From assembly GCA_946405045.1 (NCBI GenBank), contig CAMJFV010000138.1, forward strand, positions 1 to 5,945: 5,945 nt of DNA. Direction: 5' to 3'. This document shows, piece after piece, positions 1 through 4,100 of this stretch. Source of the stretch: an uncultured Bacteroidales bacterium (GTDB lineage Bacteria; Bacteroidota; Bacteroidia; Bacteroidales; Paludibacteraceae). The notes beneath the pieces were generated by a model. That model worked only from the letters and a program-made list of their open reading frames with translations. It was not told where the DNA came from and ran no database searches. The first letter of the stretch is position 1, and each line of letters begins with the position of its first letter. The position numbers and the translations under genes are program-made.

Positions 1-2
1 CA

Positions 3-1181
3 ATCGTTCCATCTGGAGCTACATTCTACGTCGCTGCAGGAACTTATCATCCGTTGGGCGATAGATTGTATAATACAGACTCATATAAGAACAGACAATT
101 CTTCTCTTCTCGCCCATTGAATGTGTTTGGTGGATATCATCCGCAAGCTCAGATGGGCGCGGTGGCAGATCCGTCTAAGTATGTCACTTTGTTGTCGTCT
201 GATTTCAATGGTGATGACGAATTCACTGAGTCGGCTAGCGACTATTCAGTGATGAGTTATTCTAACTATAAGGACAACTCTTCTTATGTGATGACCATCG
301 TTTCCAAATTGGCTGGTGATGTGCATTTGAAGGGATTGACATTCTCTGGAAACTATACTCAGTCCAGAGGCTCAAGTGCGGCTTTGTCTGTTTCTTCCGT
401 TTCTCGAGAAATTCCAGTCGCTTTGACAATTGATAGTTGTTCATTTGAGAAAACATATGTGGGTATCTACTCTTATGTTGATTCTTTGTTTGTTCGTGGA
501 TGTCGTTTTGATACAATTTATTATTTAGGATTGTATCATTTGCCACGTGAGACGGTGCCAAGCGTATTGGAGATAGAAAACTCTTCATTCACGGATATGA
601 CAAAAACTCTCAATGTGTATGCTTCGAAAGGAAAGGTATTGTTGCAAAACTCTACTTTCAACAATGCAATCACTCTTGTTGATGTACAATCTTCATCTTA
701 TAATAAGACGGTGGATTTGAGTCTTGAGATGTATCACAACACATTCGGATTCTCGCCAAAGAGTTATCAAGGTATTGTTGTTCCAAACTTTGTCCAGATT
801 ACAGCGAAGGGTAATATCTTCAACACCAACTTCTTAGTGCCTTCGGATAATTCTGGCGTAAATGCAATGAAACCTGTCATTTCCGACTATAACTTGTTTG
901 TAGAGGAGCCAGATACATTGTATGGAGCATGGACTTTGGGTGAGAATGATATATTGGTGTCTCCATCTGATTTGAAGGGTGTGATGCCTGGTACTTTGGG
1001 AGAGAAACGTTTCAGTGCTGTTTCTTCTTTGGAAAAACCAGAGAATTACACTAAGGTTGTGGCTTTGGAGTCTGACGTGTTGGATGAGAAATATGTCAGA
1101 ATGCCAATAGAAGAGGCGAAAGTAAAGGCCGACCAGATCGCTACAGAACGTCTTGACCTGACTTGCCTAGGAGCATATGAG
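3..1181 (+). other. Right-handed parallel beta-helix region (residues 1-393)
   Basis: The landmarks match the beta-helix proteins of Bacteroidota often labelled 'choice-of-anchor Q' or 'right-handed parallel beta-helix repeat'. They are: FYVAAGTYHP (8-17), LNVFGGYHP (39-47), LLSSDFNGDD (63-72), LKGLTFSGN (109-117), and then coils with the recurring beta-strand plus N-x-F or S-x-F turn. The coils include DSCSFE (145-149 area), RGCRFD (167 area), LEIENSSF (189-196), LLQNSTF (213-219) and KGNIF (269-273). SDYNLF (294-299) and the closing LGAYE (389-393) are typical of the C-terminal end of this fold. The first coil lies near the window edge, so a little N-terminal sequence is missing. Residues 300-388 are less regular. 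No pectate-lyase-type active-site pattern is evident, so a binding or scaffold role is more likely than catalysis. Confidence 0.82.
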
Positions 1182-4100
1182 TTCTTCAAGGGGCGTGACA
1201 CAGTATATGTAAACAGTGTGGATACAGTATGTTTGGGAATGGAATATGATCGTAATGGTTGGGAGTTGCAGTCGGATACTCTTCCTGAAGGTGTGTATGT
1301 CTACGGAAGATTCATGAGAGGAAAGATTGCTACAGACACAATTGATACTTTGACTCTTCATGTCAATCCGTTTAGTAAGATTCTATTGGATCAGGTCGCT
1401 GTCTCTCCTACTTTGTGTCATGGAGACGGATATGGTGAGGTGTCGTTCACATCATACAGCACAGTGCCAGGAAGCGCGATTGTTTATGTTGTGGAGACGA
1501 CGGGAGATACATTGTCCTCGGATGCCCAGAGTTATAATTCCGTCTACAATAATAAGGAATTGCCTGTTGGCAAGTTTGATATAAAGATTGTTTCTCAAAC
1601 TCAATGTGTGGAGGATTCTGTTTTGCAAATTGAGGTTTCAGATCGTGATTCTTTGTCGCCATTGAATCAGATTGACGACATCTTTACTGATTGCGCAAAT
1701 GAGCCAACATCTGAGTTGTCTGTCGCTATGAAGGGATTCCATCCAACAATGAAGTTCTATCATAATGACGTGGAGATCACGGAAGAGACCAAGAACGATG
1801 AATTGGTATATGAAGAAGATGCTGCTGTCACATCAATGGCAAGTTTGAATTTGTCTAATATTCCGGTCGGCAAGCATATCATTACTGCAGTTGACGCTTG
1901 TGACAATTCATATTTGGTAAGTGAGTTTGAGGTGTCTGTTTCTCCTAGCCAGTTGGTGGAAATGCAGCTCGTCGACTACTCAAAGGATTCTTTGGCATGT
2001 GGATTGGATAGCGGATTTGCAGAGTTTAAGATTGTGTCAGGTGCGACGTCGGTGTTCACATTGACATCAGATGAGGGTTATGATTACACTTTGCATCTAC
2101 AAGGTAAAGACACTGTTCTTGTATTGAATGACTTGACAAGAGGAAATTATAAGGCATTATTAAAGAAGGTGGATGAAAAATGTAGTGATTCTTCTGAATC
2201 AGAATTCTCGATCATGTCACCAGAACCATTGTCTTTGTCTCTGACATGCAATGGAGAGGCATGTGCTGAGGGTGCTGTCAGTGTTGTCGCTGAAGGAGGA
2301 AGAGGAAGCTATACTTTCCACTGGACAGATCCAACAGGCAAGAAGTTTGATTCTACGTCTCCAGTTCTTAGTGAGGCAAGTGCAGGCACATACACATGTG
2401 TTGTAGAGGATTCAACTCATTGTTCCTCACACACTGAATCACTCTCAATTCTGCCTAATGTCGAAGAGTTGTCAGAACTTAATGTTGATAAAGTAGAGAC
2501 TAAAGACATCACTTGTATCAATGGAAATAACGGTACGATTGAGGTTAAATTCTCAACTGACAACAAACAACAGTCTGTAGCATGTGAGGTCACAAATGAC
2601 GCAACAGGAGAGGTGACGAAGGTGGCTGGCACATACAAGAAGTTGAATGGATTGTTGGCGATCCGCACGTTGGCAGCTGGATCATACTCTTACGAGGTTT
2701 ATTATGGCTCAGAAACATGCCGATTGGACACTAACAGCATCAAGGGTAATTTCAAGATTTCTGCGAAAGCGGTTCCGTTTGCGATGAAACCATTGGCTAT
2801 CTCAGCTCCACAGACATGTTTCAATCCTGCGAACGGTACTATCGCTAACACTGTTACTGGATGGGAGGATGATTACAAGGCTTACATGCAGACAAAAGCA
2901 GGAGCTAAGTACAAGATTACTCCTGAAGTAGAAAACGGTGTTGCGAAATTGAAGGTTGACACTTTGTCGGCAGGTTCTTTCTACTATGTTGTGGAAGATG
3001 CTTGTGGAGGCAAATTCACTACTGACACTGTCACTTTGCCTAAGTACGAACCATTGTCTTTGGATATCCTTTCATTCACTGATTCTGTGACTTGCGCACG
3101 TGCTACTGATGCAGAGATCAAGTTTACAGTCAATGGTGGTATCGGTTTGAACCATTTGGCATTCGTGGATGAAAAGTCGTATACAGATAAAGACACTGTT
3201 GTCTCAAGCGATAACGGTAAAGGCATCCACACTGTCGCTTACAAATCAGTGGTTGAAGGTTGTAAGGATAGTATAGGTGAGCGTATTCGTATAGCTGGCC
3301 CTGATACGTTGGCTATCAAGTTTACGTTGACTGGTAATTGTCCTGGTTCGGCATTGATACCTGAAGTGACAGGAGAATCGGCTCCATACTCTTATTGGTG
3401 GAGCGACGGTGAGAATGATATAGAAGGCACTGCGGAGTTCCCATTTGAGATGAAGGAGGGAAGAACATATTCTTTGACAGTCTCTGACGTTCATAGCTGT
3501 GATGAGTACACTAAGAGCTTCACAATACCTTCTGCGTCTGAATTGCCATCAGTTTCTCATGTTGTCACACCTTCGTCGGAGAAATGCTATAAGGGTAATA
3601 ACGGAAATATCAAGGTCAAAGCTTCTATTTCAAAACTGTTGGATTTCGCTGTTTCCGCTACGATCTCATGTGTGAAAGTAGATGATGAAAAGACTTCATT
3701 TGTATACCAGTGCGTTTTGGATCCAGATGGAGCATACAACACTCCAGAGACATTGTCTCCTGGTTACTATCGCGTCACAACTCGTTTGGGTTCATTTGAT
3801 TGTGATATGGGTGTTGAGCCAGCTGAAACAATTGTGCATGTAGACACACTTCCTCCGTTGAAGATCCTGCCTGAGTTCCAGTTGAAACCTCATACATGCG
3901 AACAGGCAAACGGTTCTGCGAAATTCTTTGTGGATGGATGGACTTATACTCATACAGCTATCCTTCTCACACTTAATGATAATATCAGGGCAGAGATACG
4001 ACCAACATATACGTCTAACTACGTCGCAGATTTCAGATTGAAGTTGCGTCATGGTAAATATCAGGTGATTGTCACTGATAAGTGTGGTCAGTCAGACACA

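Noticed and set aside
262..588. Antisense open frame of 108 codons
   Set aside because: It lies fully inside the beta-helix coding region on the opposite strand. Its product is basic and low in recognisable structure, and the + strand frame here has clear family motifs.
3..1181. Polysaccharide lyase activity for the beta-helix
   Set aside because: The fold is shared with pectate lyases, but no catalytic or calcium-site pattern can be identified, and the landmark motifs match the non-enzymatic surface-protein type.
1360..1584. Out-of-frame + strand open frame of 74 codons
   Set aside because: It overlaps the main frame across the start of the repeat array, where the main frame encodes the Ig-like end and module M1. 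No ribosome-binding context or family motif is visible.
2417..2668. Antisense open frame of 83 codons, with similar ones at 1167-1361, 1447-1662, 2984-3232, 3246-3494 and 3792-4052
   Set aside because: All are shadows of the long coding frame. None has a recognisable domain and all sit opposite conserved module motifs.
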